From positions 1 through 64,000 of the IMG/VR virus record IMGVR_UViG_3300031952_000013: DNA of 64,000 bases; one strand, 5' to 3'. Each line of letters opens with the position of its first letter. Within the stretch, counting starts at the first letter, position 1. The notes beneath the pieces were generated by a model. The model did not search any database. It saw only the letters and a list, made by a program, of their open reading frames with translations, and was not told the DNA's origin. Origin of the DNA: a virus. Positions 1 to 8,954 of this stretch are shown here, piece after piece. The translations under genes and the position numbers were made by a program.

Positions 1-2
1 TG

Positions 3-149
3 TCTACTAATGCTGTATCAGAGGTAGTTAAAGAACTTGTTGGAACTTTGGCTGCGGTTTCTTCTGCTTCTGGAATTCTAAAGAGAAAGAGAGAGTTGGC
101 TGGTTCTGTCTCTGCTGTAGTAGAGATAGGAGATTACTGGGATTGGTAG
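3..149 (+). CDS. Partial C-terminus of a tail-associated repeat protein
   Basis: Only the last 48 codons are in the window; the frame is open from base 3 to a TAG at 147-149. The peptide contains a module of the form G-T-x-x-A-V-S-S-x-S-G-x-L-K-R-K-R-E-L, and the same module occurs twice in the middle of the next gene (residues near 600-640). Repeats of this Gly/Thr/Ala/Ser type separated by a basic strand are common in linker or adhesin parts of phage tail proteins. It lies 27 bases upstream of the large tail gene, so it is probably another tail or fibre protein. The function of the missing part cannot be judged. Confidence 0.6.
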   Translation, partial: STNAVSEVVKELVGTLAAVSSASGILKRKRELAGSVSAVVEIGDYWDW

Positions 150-176
150 GAAGGAAGGTATTAACTGAAGGGATAA

Positions 177-3100
177 ATGGCTACCTATTACGTTAGTCAG
201 GTCGATGGTAACGATAGTTATAATGGGTTGTACCCTACTTTTTTGGGGGGGACTGATGGTCCCTGGCTGACTATTAGTAAGGCCGATGACCTAGCTGGGG
301 ACCAGTCTGATAATTATGTTCTTTTACGTTGTGGAGGTTTGTGGCGAGAATCATATATCATTGGTTGCTATGGAACTTCTGGTCATCCATTTACACTAGG
401 TTCGTATGGGACGGGTGATCTGCCTATCATCTGTGGGTCAAATCTATTCACTTCTTGGACGAATGAATCTGGATATCTTTGGTATACTGCCGCTAATGCC
501 TGGGACTCTTATTTTGTTGCATTTAATGGAACTCCCGGCTGGAGAGAGACTGCGAAGAATGACTTAGATGCTAATATGGACTTCTGGTATGACGCAACTA
601 ATGATAGGGTTTATGTTTACTCAACTGGGGGTAATCCTAATACGGTTTGGACAAATCCGGGTGTCGAAATTGCCGTTAGGCCGAGAGCGATTTGGACTGA
701 CGATGTGTATGATAAAGACTATATCAATATAGAAAACATCAATTTATATGGAACAGGATGCTATTATGGATGGGAAGGGGCTGCACTACACGCAAAAAGA
801 TGTGACAACTGGACGGTTATTGGAGTTGAGATTGGCGTAGTTGCGGGTCAAGGAATACAAACTAACGGTTGTAAAAACTGGACGATTTTATACTGTACAC
901 TATTGGGTTGGAGAGACTGTTATCCTCAGTGGGATGCAAGTGGTATTTCTATAAACGATGATGGCGCAGGTTATGAATCAAGTTATGTTTATATTCACCA
1001 TAACACCATAAATTATTGGCAGAACTGCGCTATTATGATTACTTCATGGGACCATGAATCCCCCTCTACTTATTGCGAGGTTTCCTACAACGATTGTAGT
1101 CATACGTCCAGTGGGGTTTATTTAATAAAAGCAGACCATTGTTCGGTTCACCATAACATCTGCAACGATAATCTTCAGGCGAGAATTTACGGGGAAGAAT
1201 ATGGCCTTGCCCTAGAGACTGGGAACTATAATGAGTTTCATCACAATAGTTGCACGAACGGGATGGTTGGGACGGAGTTTTGGGGTTACGTGACGGGTGA
1301 ACCGTGGCCCGCTTCGGGGACGATAAACAATAACCTATACCATCACAATATCGTTTCGGGGAACGTCATGTTCGGATTTTTAATATACGAAGGATGCTCC
1401 AGTAACAGTCAGATTTACGACAACATAATTTTCAATAATGGACAGGGCGGCATAACCATAAGCGAACACGATGCTACTGGGACAGGGAACCTGGTTTATA
1501 ATAATACTCTTTATCATAACGACACCGACGCGAATCAGTGGTATGCTGATATTTACTTTGGTAATACCTGTGCTGGATGGACCGTCCGAAACAACCTTTG
1601 CTTCAACACAAATAGGTTGTGCTTCCGTGGGGGCGTTACCTTTGGCGGAACACACGACCACAACTGTTATTATAGGGCATCTGGGAATGTTATTAAGGAT
1701 GGTGCTACTTACTATACACTCGCTCAGGTTACGAATTTTGAGGCTACGGCGATAGCGGCAGACCCTGAGCTTGCCAATGCCGGAGGAACAAGTGCTGAAG
1801 ATTACAAGATTCTTTCATCTTCACCTTGCAGAGATACTGGTACAGCTTCCGGGTTGACGTTGACCCTAGATTATTTCGAAAACACGATTCCCTATGGTGT
1901 GGGTCCCGACATCGGAGCGCATGAGTATACGGGTGGAGAGGAGAAGACGGTTCCTCTGAGAGTCACAAGGGAAATAGCTGGAACTTCAACTGCTATTTCT
2001 TCTGTATCAGGTATTGTTAAAAGGAAAAAGAGAATTTCAGGGACTTCGGCTGCTGTTTCTTCTGTGTTGGGGGTTGTTGGTAAAATAGGAGGGGCAGGAG
2101 TAAGCGGTGGAGAGACAAGGGGAATTGATACTTGGGCGCAATTGATAAGACTTCCTAATCCTAACATTAAGATTTTGTGTGAGGCTCTTCCTGCGGCCTA
2201 CTATGTTTGTGGAAGTGGTTGGACTTCTGAGGGTAGTGATACTTATTCTCATGCTTGTGTAGAAACCGGGGTTACAAGTGTGGCCTATAATGGGGTTTCA
2301 CTTACTATAAAAGTTAGCGTTGCTGAGGTTAAGGCTGCTGACGGTAGCTGGTATTTCGATTTCTATGGTCAGATGATTTACGTTCATGGACCTAGCGATG
2401 AAAACCTATCTAGTGGAAGTAATACAGATGTTGTTATGGCTTTTTGCCGTAAGGATTTTGCTACAGCGCCTTATTATTATGGGAATAGAGAGTATCGTCC
2501 TCTTATCCGACAGGATAGTTTTCCGGCTATGGATTTGGCTGTTGATGATATTGTCGAGGGGATGTATCGGTTTAACTTTAGTAGTTTTTCATTGAACAAT
2601 GACGGGTGGTTTGATACTGCGGTGGAAGAATATATTTGGACTAATCGGGTTGTGGTTATCAAGATTGGAGGAGAGGCTCTTCCGTATTCTGAGTATCAGA
2701 CATTCTTTGTGGGTAGAATTTCCGACTTCTCTGTTTCAGATGAATTGGTGGTGTTTACTTTGAAGGATATGCGTGTGGGTAGTTTAGCCCAGATTCCCAT
2801 AGACCATTATTGGATTACTGATTACCCTAACATGGACCCCGATGATGAGGATAAGGCAATCCCTCTTTTTTATGGGGTAAAATCTGACATAACTCCGATT
2901 TGTATTGATACTACGGCAGGAACAGGGGGAAAGTGGAAGATTTGCGATAGTCGGCCAATTAAAGAGATTACCGAGGTTAAGAAGAACAAGAAAGTTTTGA
3001 CTCCCACTACGCAATATACGGTAGATTTGACTAAAGGAGAGTTTACCCTTTTGGTTCCTTTTCATAAAGATAAGGGTCATGTTTTGAAGGTCAAGGCAAA

Positions 3101-4589
3101 AGGGTTTGTTGCTGGGTCTAATAATCTTATAGAAAAGGGCGGAGCGATAGCTAAAGATATTTTAAAAACTTATCTGGGTTGGACGGATGATGAACTTGAC
3201 TTAGATTCTTTTACTAACACAGATTCTTTACGGACATACTTATTAGACATCTATCTGGATACTGATGAGGACTCCAGGCAAGTTCTTCAAACGATAGGTA
3301 GGAGTGTTGTTGCTTTCTTCTCTCCCACAGAGAATGGGAAGTTGTCGTTTATGGCTTATGAACCTACAATTGAAGCTGGAACTCTTGAGTTATTTGATGA
3401 AGATTTCTATGCAGATTGGAAGGTTATAAAAGACGATTCATGGATTAGGCATAAGGTTCAAGTAAGTTATGGTCAGAATCCCACGACGGATGAATACTTG
3501 ATTGTTGAAGTAACTAATGATGAGGCTTTATTTAAGTATGGGCTTAGAGAAACTCTGTCTATTGTTACATATCTAAGAAGTGAATCGGATGCGACTAATG
3601 TGGCTGGTGGGGTTTTGGATATGGTGTCCAAACCTATTACTGTTTTTTCTTCTACCTTTGGGTTGAAAGGTTTTACTTTATTCCCGACGCGGAAGGTGGT
3701 GGTTACTCGGTCTAGAGCGGCGGATGCTACGGGGGAATTTGACGCTAAGGTTTTTAGAATTAAACAGGTTGTAAAGAATCCAACGACGGAGACAACTCAG
3801 GTTATTGGACAGGATGATCTTCAGACTCTTGGGGAAATTTTCTGTTACGTCTGCTATAGCTGTCAGACTTGTTATGCTCAGGAGGTATCCTGTTCGGTAT
3901 GCTATGCCTGTCAGATTTGTAATGCTACGCAGGAAGGTTGTTTGACTTGTGATACGTGTGAACTGTGCGTGACTACGGAGGGTGGTTGTCAGACTTGTGA
4001 TGTTTGTGAGGTTTGCAATACTTGTCAGTCATCGGTAGGGGAGTGTGCCACCTGTCAGATTTGTAATGTCTGTGCGGTTTGTAATATCTGTCAGTCAAAT
4101 GTCACAACTTGTGTGACCTGTCAGGTATGTAATGCCTGTGTATACTGTAACGTCTGTCAGATTAATGTGACTTCATGTACTTCGTGTGAACTGTGCAATA
4201 CGTGTGATTCCTGTAATACCTGTCAGGTTTCGGTTAAGACGTGCTTGACTTGTCAGGCGTGTTATGGTTGTCAAACGGTTTATTCACCCTGTCCTGGGGC
4301 TTGTGATATTTGTAATGTTTGTGATTCCTGCGATACCTGTCAGTTGGGGGTTAAGACTTGCACCACTTGTCAGGTATGCGATACTTGTGAGCATTGGTAT
4401 ACTTGTTATTCGTGTCAGACTTGTCAATTATGCTATTCGGCTCAACACCCTTCGGGATGCGCGGTATGCAATACTTGTCAATATTGTGTGGCAGCTCAGG
4501 ATTGTACTTCTTGTGATGTGTGCAACGTCTGTCAGGGGTCTTGTTATATTTGTGAAATATGTGTGAGTTACCAAGGTGGTCCACCGTGA
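177..4589 (+). CDS. Tail spike / tail tip fusion protein with cysteine-repeat C-terminus
   Basis: A 1470-residue virion protein with three parts. Residues 1-580 look like a right-handed parallel beta-helix: the N-terminus has the Y-Y-V-S-x-x-G-N-D and G-T-D-G-P-W patterns of pectate-lyase-like tailspikes, followed by many H-H-N/Y-N-N turns. Residues near 590-640 hold two A-V-S-S-x-S-G modules shared with the upstream gene. Residues near 650-1220 resemble tail-tip or baseplate hub proteins in layout, though I cannot name the family. Residues 1223-1470 contain about 64 cysteines in 248 residues, spaced C-x-x-C-x-x-C, with a recurring block of about 22 residues: six cysteines, then Q-x-x-V-x-x. 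The start is ATG after a purine-rich GAAGGG. It is followed by a second Cys-repeat gene and a radical SAM enzyme, which suggests its tail is modified after translation. Confidence 0.8.
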   Translation: MATYYVSQVDGNDSYNGLYPTFLGGTDGPWLTISKADDLAGDQSDNYVLLRCGGLWRESYIIGCYGTSGHPFTLGSYGTGDLPIICGSNLFTSWTNESGYLWYTAANAWDSYFVAFNGTPGWRETAKNDLDANMDFWYDATNDRVYVYSTGGNPNTVWTNPGVEIAVRPRAIWTDDVYDKDYINIENINLYGTGCYYGWEGAALHAKRCDNWTVIGVEIGVVAGQGIQTNGCKNWTILYCTLLGWRDCYPQWDASGISINDDGAGYESSYVYIHHNTINYWQNCAIMITSWDHESPSTYCEVSYNDCSHTSSGVYLIKADHCSVHHNICNDNLQARIYGEEYGLALETGNYNEFHHNSCTNGMVGTEFWGYVTGEPWPASGTINNNLYHHNIVSGNVMFGFLIYEGCSSNSQIYDNIIFNNGQGGITISEHDATGTGNLVYNNTLYHNDTDANQWYADIYFGNTCAGWTVRNNLCFNTNRLCFRGGVTFGGTHDHNCYYRASGNVIKDGATYYTLAQVTNFEATAIAADPELANAGGTSAEDYKILSSSPCRDTGTASGLTLTLDYFENTIPYGVGPDIGAHEYTGGEEKTVPLRVTREIAGTSTAISSVSGIVKRKKRISGTSAAVSSVLGVVGKIGGAGVSGGETRGIDTWAQLIRLPNPNIKILCEALPAAYYVCGSGWTSEGSDTYSHACVETGVTSVAYNGVSLTIKVSVAEVKAADGSWYFDFYGQMIYVHGPSDENLSSGSNTDVVMAFCRKDFATAPYYYGNREYRPLIRQDSFPAMDLAVDDIVEGMYRFNFSSFSLNNDGWFDTAVEEYIWTNRVVVIKIGGEALPYSEYQTFFVGRISDFSVSDELVVFTLKDMRVGSLAQIPIDHYWITDYPNMDPDDEDKAIPLFYGVKSDITPICIDTTAGTGGKWKICDSRPIKEITEVKKNKKVLTPTTQYTVDLTKGEFTLLVPFHKDKGHVLKVKAKGFVAGSNNLIEKGGAIAKDILKTYLGWTDDELDLDSFTNTDSLRTYLLDIYLDTDEDSRQVLQTIGRSVVAFFSPTENGKLSFMAYEPTIEAGTLELFDEDFYADWKVIKDDSWIRHKVQVSYGQNPTTDEYLIVEVTNDEALFKYGLRETLSIVTYLRSESDATNVAGGVLDMVSKPITVFSSTFGLKGFTLFPTRKVVVTRSRAADATGEFDAKVFRIKQVVKNPTTETTQVIGQDDLQTLGEIFCYVCYSCQTCYAQEVSCSVCYACQICNATQEGCLTCDTCELCVTTEGGCQTCDVCEVCNTCQSSVGECATCQICNVCAVCNICQSNVTTCVTCQVCNACVYCNVCQINVTSCTSCELCNTCDSCNTCQVSVKTCLTCQACYGCQTVYSPCPGACDICNVCDSCDTCQLGVKTCTTCQVCDTCEHWYTCYSCQTCQLCYSAQHPSGCAVCNTCQYCVAAQDCTSCDVCNVCQGSCYICEICVSYQGGPP

Positions 4590-4603
4590 GTTAGGAGAAG
4601 GCT

Positions 4604-5347
4604 GTGGCTTGCGCGACTTGTGAATTTTGTGATACTTGTCAGGCTTGTAATACGTCGCAGTGTGCTGCTTGTCAGGTTTGCGATACCTGCCAGCAAGGTG
4701 TAGGGTCATGTCAGACTTGTCAGGCGTGTAATACTTGTGAGATGAGTGTGGCTAGTTGCCAAACCTGTCAGGTGTGTGTGGGTTGTCAGATATGTGTTTC
4801 AACAGAGTCTGGATGTTATTTGTGCTATGCTTGTGCGACATGTAACACTTGTCAAAGCTGTGACACGGCTCAGAGTGGTTGTGTGGTATGTGACACCTGT
4901 CAGATGTGCGTGGGGTGTCAAAGTTGTGTTACTGCTCAGTCTGGTTGTGTGATATGTAACACCTGTCAGGTATGTGATGTCTGTCAAAATTGCTATGCGT
5001 CGGAGGGAGGTTGTCAGGTTTGCAATACCTGTCAGGCTTGTGTTTCTTCTCAGGTGTGTGGTAGTTGTGAGACTTGTCAGGTATGCGATGTCTGTCAAAG
5101 TTGCTACACATGGCAGGGAGGCTGTCAGGTTTGTGCTACTTGCGACTCCTGCTATACGAAACAGGAGTGCAGTACCTGTAATGTTTGTAATACCTGTCAG
5201 ATTAGGGTTAGCTGTGTATCATGTGACACCTGCCAGAACTGTAACACCTGTCAGGTTGCGGTTACCTGTACGTCTTGTAATACTTGTCAGCATTGTTATG
5301 CTACTTGCTATTCTTGTGTAAATTGTCAGGTTCATTATGTCCCATAA
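4604..5347 (+). CDS. Cysteine-repeat protein, probable radical SAM substrate
   Basis: A 247-residue protein made almost wholly of C-x-x-C repeats: about 66 cysteines, with Gln, Asn, Thr, Asp and Val between them and short spacers such as Q-x-x-V-x-S or T-A-Q-S-G. The start is GTG at 4604, 6 bases after AGGAG; an in-frame TAG at 4592 excludes an earlier start. It is in a different frame from the upstream gene, which ends 14 bases before, so it is a separate protein and not a readthrough. There is no signal peptide or membrane helix. The repeats closely match the C-terminus of the upstream tail protein. Metal or Fe-S binding and crosslinking by the adjacent radical SAM enzyme are both possible; the latter is inferred from context. 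Confidence 0.8.
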   Translation: MACATCEFCDTCQACNTSQCAACQVCDTCQQGVGSCQTCQACNTCEMSVASCQTCQVCVGCQICVSTESGCYLCYACATCNTCQSCDTAQSGCVVCDTCQMCVGCQSCVTAQSGCVICNTCQVCDVCQNCYASEGGCQVCNTCQACVSSQVCGSCETCQVCDVCQSCYTWQGGCQVCATCDSCYTKQECSTCNVCNTCQIRVSCVSCDTCQNCNTCQVAVTCTSCNTCQHCYATCYSCVNCQVHYVP

Positions 5348-5375
5348 CTCGGTATACTTTATATAGGAGGTTTTT

Positions 5376-6908
5376 ATGGATAAAGAGGAGAGGGCTAAAC
5401 TTTGTAGAACGTGTTATTTCTGCCAGCAGGGGGTAGATAAAACACTCTCTGTGGATGATGAGATGTCCCGCTGTCAGAATTGCTACACCTGTGAGCAGGG
5501 GGTGGACAAGTCGGTTACGGCTAGGGATTTGCAGCAGGGGAAGAAGATTGATGGTGTTCTATCATCAGAGGAAGAAGCTAAACGTTGCTGCAATTGCTAT
5601 ACCTGTCAGCAGGATGTATCTGCATCATTTACGGTTAAGACTATTGGTCAGGTATTACAGGAATCAAATGTGGGGATTCCTGATAGGGCTAGTATTTGTC
5701 AGAATTGTTACTCGTGTCAGCAAGGGATAGATAAGTCGGTGAATGTTGATAATATGGGGAAGGGAGCAGCTACAGGTCAGAGCGGAGGATTTACTTGGTT
5801 TGTTTTTCCTACCAATATGTGCAACCTAAAATGCACGTATTGTTATGCGAATAACCAGCCAGGGAAGATGACCAAGGAAACAGCTGAGAAAGTGTTGAAT
5901 TGGTTGTTTGTAAAACAGCCCGATAAGACGATTCTGGTTCATTTCTTCGGTGGAGAACCGACCTATAATTGGGAGATTCTTGAGTTCATTGTGGAGGTGG
6001 GTAATCAAACAGCAAAGAGCAGGGGGGTAGAGGTTTCGTGGTCTATGACTACCAATGGTACGATGCTGGATACTGCTCGCCTTGATTGGATTGAGGCAAA
6101 GTTTAAGAAAGAGGGACCGTTTCTTTTGAGCATTGATGGTAGGCCTGAGACTCACGATAAGTATAGAATTCACGCTAATGGTCTGGGGTCGTATAGAGAT
6201 ATTCCTATTGATGAGATTATAAAGAGATGGCCTAAACTTGAATGTCGTCCGACGATTGAACCGGATACGGCAAAGAATTGGATTTATGATTACCGGTGGT
6301 TGAGGAATAAAGGATTTAAAAATATCGCAATTGAGCCGGATTACGAGACAGAATGGACGGATGTTCAGTTGTGGGATTATGAGAAGATGTTGGTAGCACT
6401 TGGTCATTACTACATCCTGGCTAAGGCTGCTAATCAGCCGATTTACATGAAGTGGATAGACGGGGTGAGGAGCAGCCTTTCTTCTGGGGTTGCTCCTGGG
6501 GGGACAATGTGTGGGACGGCTATCAACTGTGCGGCTATTGACCATCTTGGTTTTATCTATCCTTGTCAGAGGTATGCTAGTTATAGTGACCCTGCGACGT
6601 ATGCGATTGGAGATGTTGAGAAGGGATGGGATGAGTTGAAGTTGTTGGAGACTCAAAGGCTGATGAGGAGTGATGTTTGTGGGGATGTTTTAATGGGCAA
6701 TAATTGTGAGAAGTGCAGTGCGAGGTTGTTCTGCTTTAAGGGATGTAATGCAGCTAACCGAAAGATTATGGGGAGCAGGGAAATTGCTCTTCCTTTTTAT
6801 TGTGAACTGACTCGGATAGATGTTCGTGTGGCGTTGGCTGTTCTGGGTCAGTTAGGAGAATTAGGCTTGCGTCAAGGAGCGGGAAAGATAAGAGGATGCG
6901 AGCGTTAA
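5376..6908 (+). CDS. Radical SAM/SPASM peptide-modifying enzyme with N-terminal Cys repeats
   Basis: 510 residues. The radical SAM core has C-x3-C-x2-C at Cys149, Cys153 and Cys156, which binds the 4Fe-4S cluster that cleaves S-adenosylmethionine, and a G-G-E-P motif at 192-195. The C-terminus is a SPASM domain for auxiliary Fe-S clusters, with Cys379, 385, 397, 435, 444, 447, 453, 457 and 476. This layout is typical of anaerobic sulfatase maturases and RiPP thioether/crosslink enzymes. Residues 10-125 are unusual: four copies of C-x-x-C-Y-x-C-Q-Q-G-V-D-K-S-V (starting near 10, 33, 71 and 108), related to the C-x-x-C repeats of the two genes before it. A clear AGGAGG precedes the ATG. The likely substrates are those two Cys-repeat proteins; the chemistry is unknown. 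Confidence 0.88.
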   Translation: MDKEERAKLCRTCYFCQQGVDKTLSVDDEMSRCQNCYTCEQGVDKSVTARDLQQGKKIDGVLSSEEEAKRCCNCYTCQQDVSASFTVKTIGQVLQESNVGIPDRASICQNCYSCQQGIDKSVNVDNMGKGAATGQSGGFTWFVFPTNMCNLKCTYCYANNQPGKMTKETAEKVLNWLFVKQPDKTILVHFFGGEPTYNWEILEFIVEVGNQTAKSRGVEVSWSMTTNGTMLDTARLDWIEAKFKKEGPFLLSIDGRPETHDKYRIHANGLGSYRDIPIDEIIKRWPKLECRPTIEPDTAKNWIYDYRWLRNKGFKNIAIEPDYETEWTDVQLWDYEKMLVALGHYYILAKAANQPIYMKWIDGVRSSLSSGVAPGGTMCGTAINCAAIDHLGFIYPCQRYASYSDPATYAIGDVEKGWDELKLLETQRLMRSDVCGDVLMGNNCEKCSARLFCFKGCNAANRKIMGSREIALPFYCELTRIDVRVALAVLGQLGELGLRQGAGKIRGCER

Positions 6909-6911
6909 TGA

Positions 6912-7742
6912 ATGGGTAAAGCTAGACAGTTTGGTACGGAATCGGCTTTACAAAAGCACACGGCTCAAATTATCACAATCGCCCACCAGGGTGAGGTCTA
7001 TTTCTATATCAAAGATGAGTATATTGACGTTTCGGTTGGTGTAGCGGATGCAGGTAAGCCTATAGTTTTAGATGCTGCGGGGTTGATTGACCCTTCTATG
7101 TTACCGGCTGCTGACCACGGGGGATTGACTGGACGCGATGATGATGACCACACACAATACCTGAAAGAGGAAGCCTCAGGGGGAGCGGCATCTGAGGTTC
7201 CTGACCATACTCATCAAAGTACAGCTGAGTGTGGTAAACTTGACCACGGTTTATCTATTGATGGGTTAGCTGATGACGATCATCCGCAATACTTTCTTGC
7301 CTCAAAAATGGGGATAATGGGTGTTGTATCGGATGTTACTAACTCTACCCAAACACCAGCGAATGTTACGGGTTTATCTTTTGCTGTGGAAGCCAATAAG
7401 ATTTATCATTTTGAGTTTTCACTTAGAGGATGGAGCACAGCGGCGACTTGTGCGCCCTGGTTCCGGTTTACGGGTCCTGGTAGCCCGACATCATTCTGGT
7501 TTCACCTGGATATGCTAGAAGTTGGTACTGCGTATCCTATTGACCGTGAGGTGACGGCTTTCGATACTAATACTGCTTCGGAGTCATTCCAACGCGCTAC
7601 TCGGAGCTTCATACCGATAGTGGGATTCTTGGTGAATGGGGCGAATGCTGGAACTGTACAGTTGCAGTTTAGATGTGAAGACGCCTCAGAAACGGTGACT
7701 ATATATGCTGGCTCACACGGAATTTGGTATAAATTGAATTAG
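6912..7742 (+). CDS. Tail fibre-like virion protein
   Basis: 276 residues. Three copies of a D-H-x-x-L-x-G-L-x-D-D-D-H-x-Q-Y type motif lie in the first half (near residues 69-85, 98-104 and 112-127); this motif is common in phage tail fibres and often sits at trimer or metal-binding sites. The N-terminus (I-D-P-S-M-L-P) is also typical of fibre proteins. The C-terminal half is rich in aromatic and small residues and looks like a beta-sandwich receptor-binding or decoration domain. It starts 4 bases after the radical SAM gene, so the two are probably translated together. It contains few cysteines and is not an obvious substrate of that enzyme. Confidence 0.72.
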   Translation: MGKARQFGTESALQKHTAQIITIAHQGEVYFYIKDEYIDVSVGVADAGKPIVLDAAGLIDPSMLPAADHGGLTGRDDDDHTQYLKEEASGGAASEVPDHTHQSTAECGKLDHGLSIDGLADDDHPQYFLASKMGIMGVVSDVTNSTQTPANVTGLSFAVEANKIYHFEFSLRGWSTAATCAPWFRFTGPGSPTSFWFHLDMLEVGTAYPIDREVTAFDTNTASESFQRATRSFIPIVGFLVNGANAGTVQLQFRCEDASETVTIYAGSHGIWYKLN

Positions 7743-7757
7743 GAGGATACAGAGATA

Positions 7758-8954
7758 ATGGTTAAATGTGTTGATTGGAGGCTTTCCTATTCGGCAACAG
7801 AGACAAGGGAAGAGGCTCTTATTAGAATATATGAGTCTTCTGAGGTGTGGCTTAAACGTCCAGATGGTCGTCGGGGGTATGTTGACGGGTTTCTTAGTAT
7901 TTTGGCTAAGAAGTTTGGTGTTACACCAATGGCAATTAATAAGAAATTGGGGAGGCTGAGAAAGCAGGGGAGAATAGGGTGGTGTAGGGAAAAAACATGG
8001 GGTGAATTACCGGCTCCAGGTTTTACTCCTCTTGTAACAGATGATAAAAAGATTCCTGATGATGGCTGTACGGAAGAGTTCCTTGATTTGGTGATTTCTG
8101 GGGCTAAGGCGATGCATAAACGGGATGTTCGTCAAGAAGAAGTGTTCCCGAAGTACGAGAACTATGGATGGACTGGTCTTGTGATAGGTGGAGACTGGCA
8201 TTTTGAACACTATAAGACAGATACAAAGACTTTGGTTAGCGACCTAAAGCTGATAGGTCAGGAACCGAATTTGCTGTTTGGATTTAATGGTGATTCGGTG
8301 GATGTTATTGACTTGAGATTTCTTGAATTGGAGAACGAGACTGTTTCTATTCCTACACGAAGGCTTTATGAGATAGTGGAGTATCTGTTTAGTCTAGTTC
8401 CGAACACTCTATTTATGGTTATGGGTTGTCACGACAACTGGGTTCGTACTAGAGCTAGATGGGATATCATGGAAGCGCTACAGAGCAAGATTCCTGGCTA
8501 CTATCTGGGGTTTGGTGGGACTGTTAACTTGAAATTGGGCGATGTGCCATATAGGATTGTGGCGTATCACAAATATGGTAATGAAGCAAAGCATAATATC
8601 TTTCACCCCTGTTCTAATTATTTAAACCAGATGGATTCTACTGCGGATGTGGTAGCTATTGCTCATCGGCATGACCTTGTGGGTGTGGCTCATGTTTATG
8701 TTCAAGGGCAGCCCAGAGTGTTCTTACGTAGTGGGTCTCATCAATATAAGACTGAGTATGCTTGGAAAGAAGGATTCCGTGGAGCTATAGCGAGATGGCC
8801 AATGCTTTTACTCTCAGGTAAGTATAAGCGTATGATTCCGGTCACGAATTTTCGTGAAGGGCTGCCTATTTTGAGGATGCTGAATAAGTATCCTGAGTTT
8901 GAGAAGGAACTTTTGAAAGCTGGAGACGGTGGTAGTGTGAGGATTGAAAGATGA
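7758..8954 (+). CDS. Calcineurin-like metallophosphoesterase with N-terminal HTH
   Basis: 398 residues. The metal-binding motifs of the family are in order: G-G-D-W-H, N-G-D-S-V-D, G-C-H-D-N (in place of G-N-H-D/E), A-Y-H-K and A-H-R-H. Residues near 45-75 (I-L-A-K-K-F-G-V-T-P-M-A-I-N-K-K-L) look like a helix-turn-helix. Phage proteins of this kind are often annotated as DNA-binding phosphoesterases and may cut or repair nucleic acid; the substrate is not known here. It has an AGGAGG site and overlaps the next gene by 4 bases. Confidence 0.82.
   Translation: MVKCVDWRLSYSATETREEALIRIYESSEVWLKRPDGRRGYVDGFLSILAKKFGVTPMAINKKLGRLRKQGRIGWCREKTWGELPAPGFTPLVTDDKKIPDDGCTEEFLDLVISGAKAMHKRDVRQEEVFPKYENYGWTGLVIGGDWHFEHYKTDTKTLVSDLKLIGQEPNLLFGFNGDSVDVIDLRFLELENETVSIPTRRLYEIVEYLFSLVPNTLFMVMGCHDNWVRTRARWDIMEALQSKIPGYYLGFGGTVNLKLGDVPYRIVAYHKYGNEAKHNIFHPCSNYLNQMDSTADVVAIAHRHDLVGVAHVYVQGQPRVFLRSGSHQYKTEYAWKEGFRGAIARWPMLLLSGKYKRMIPVTNFREGLPILRMLNKYPEFEKELLKAGDGGSVRIER

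Noticed and set aside
3843-5347. Cys repeats considered as ordinary zinc fingers
   Set aside because: Cysteines continue every third residue for long runs without the spacing or hydrophobic core of zinc ribbons.
5826-6656. Minus-strand frame of 276 codons
   Set aside because: It is antisense to the radical SAM core, whose motifs are unmistakable.
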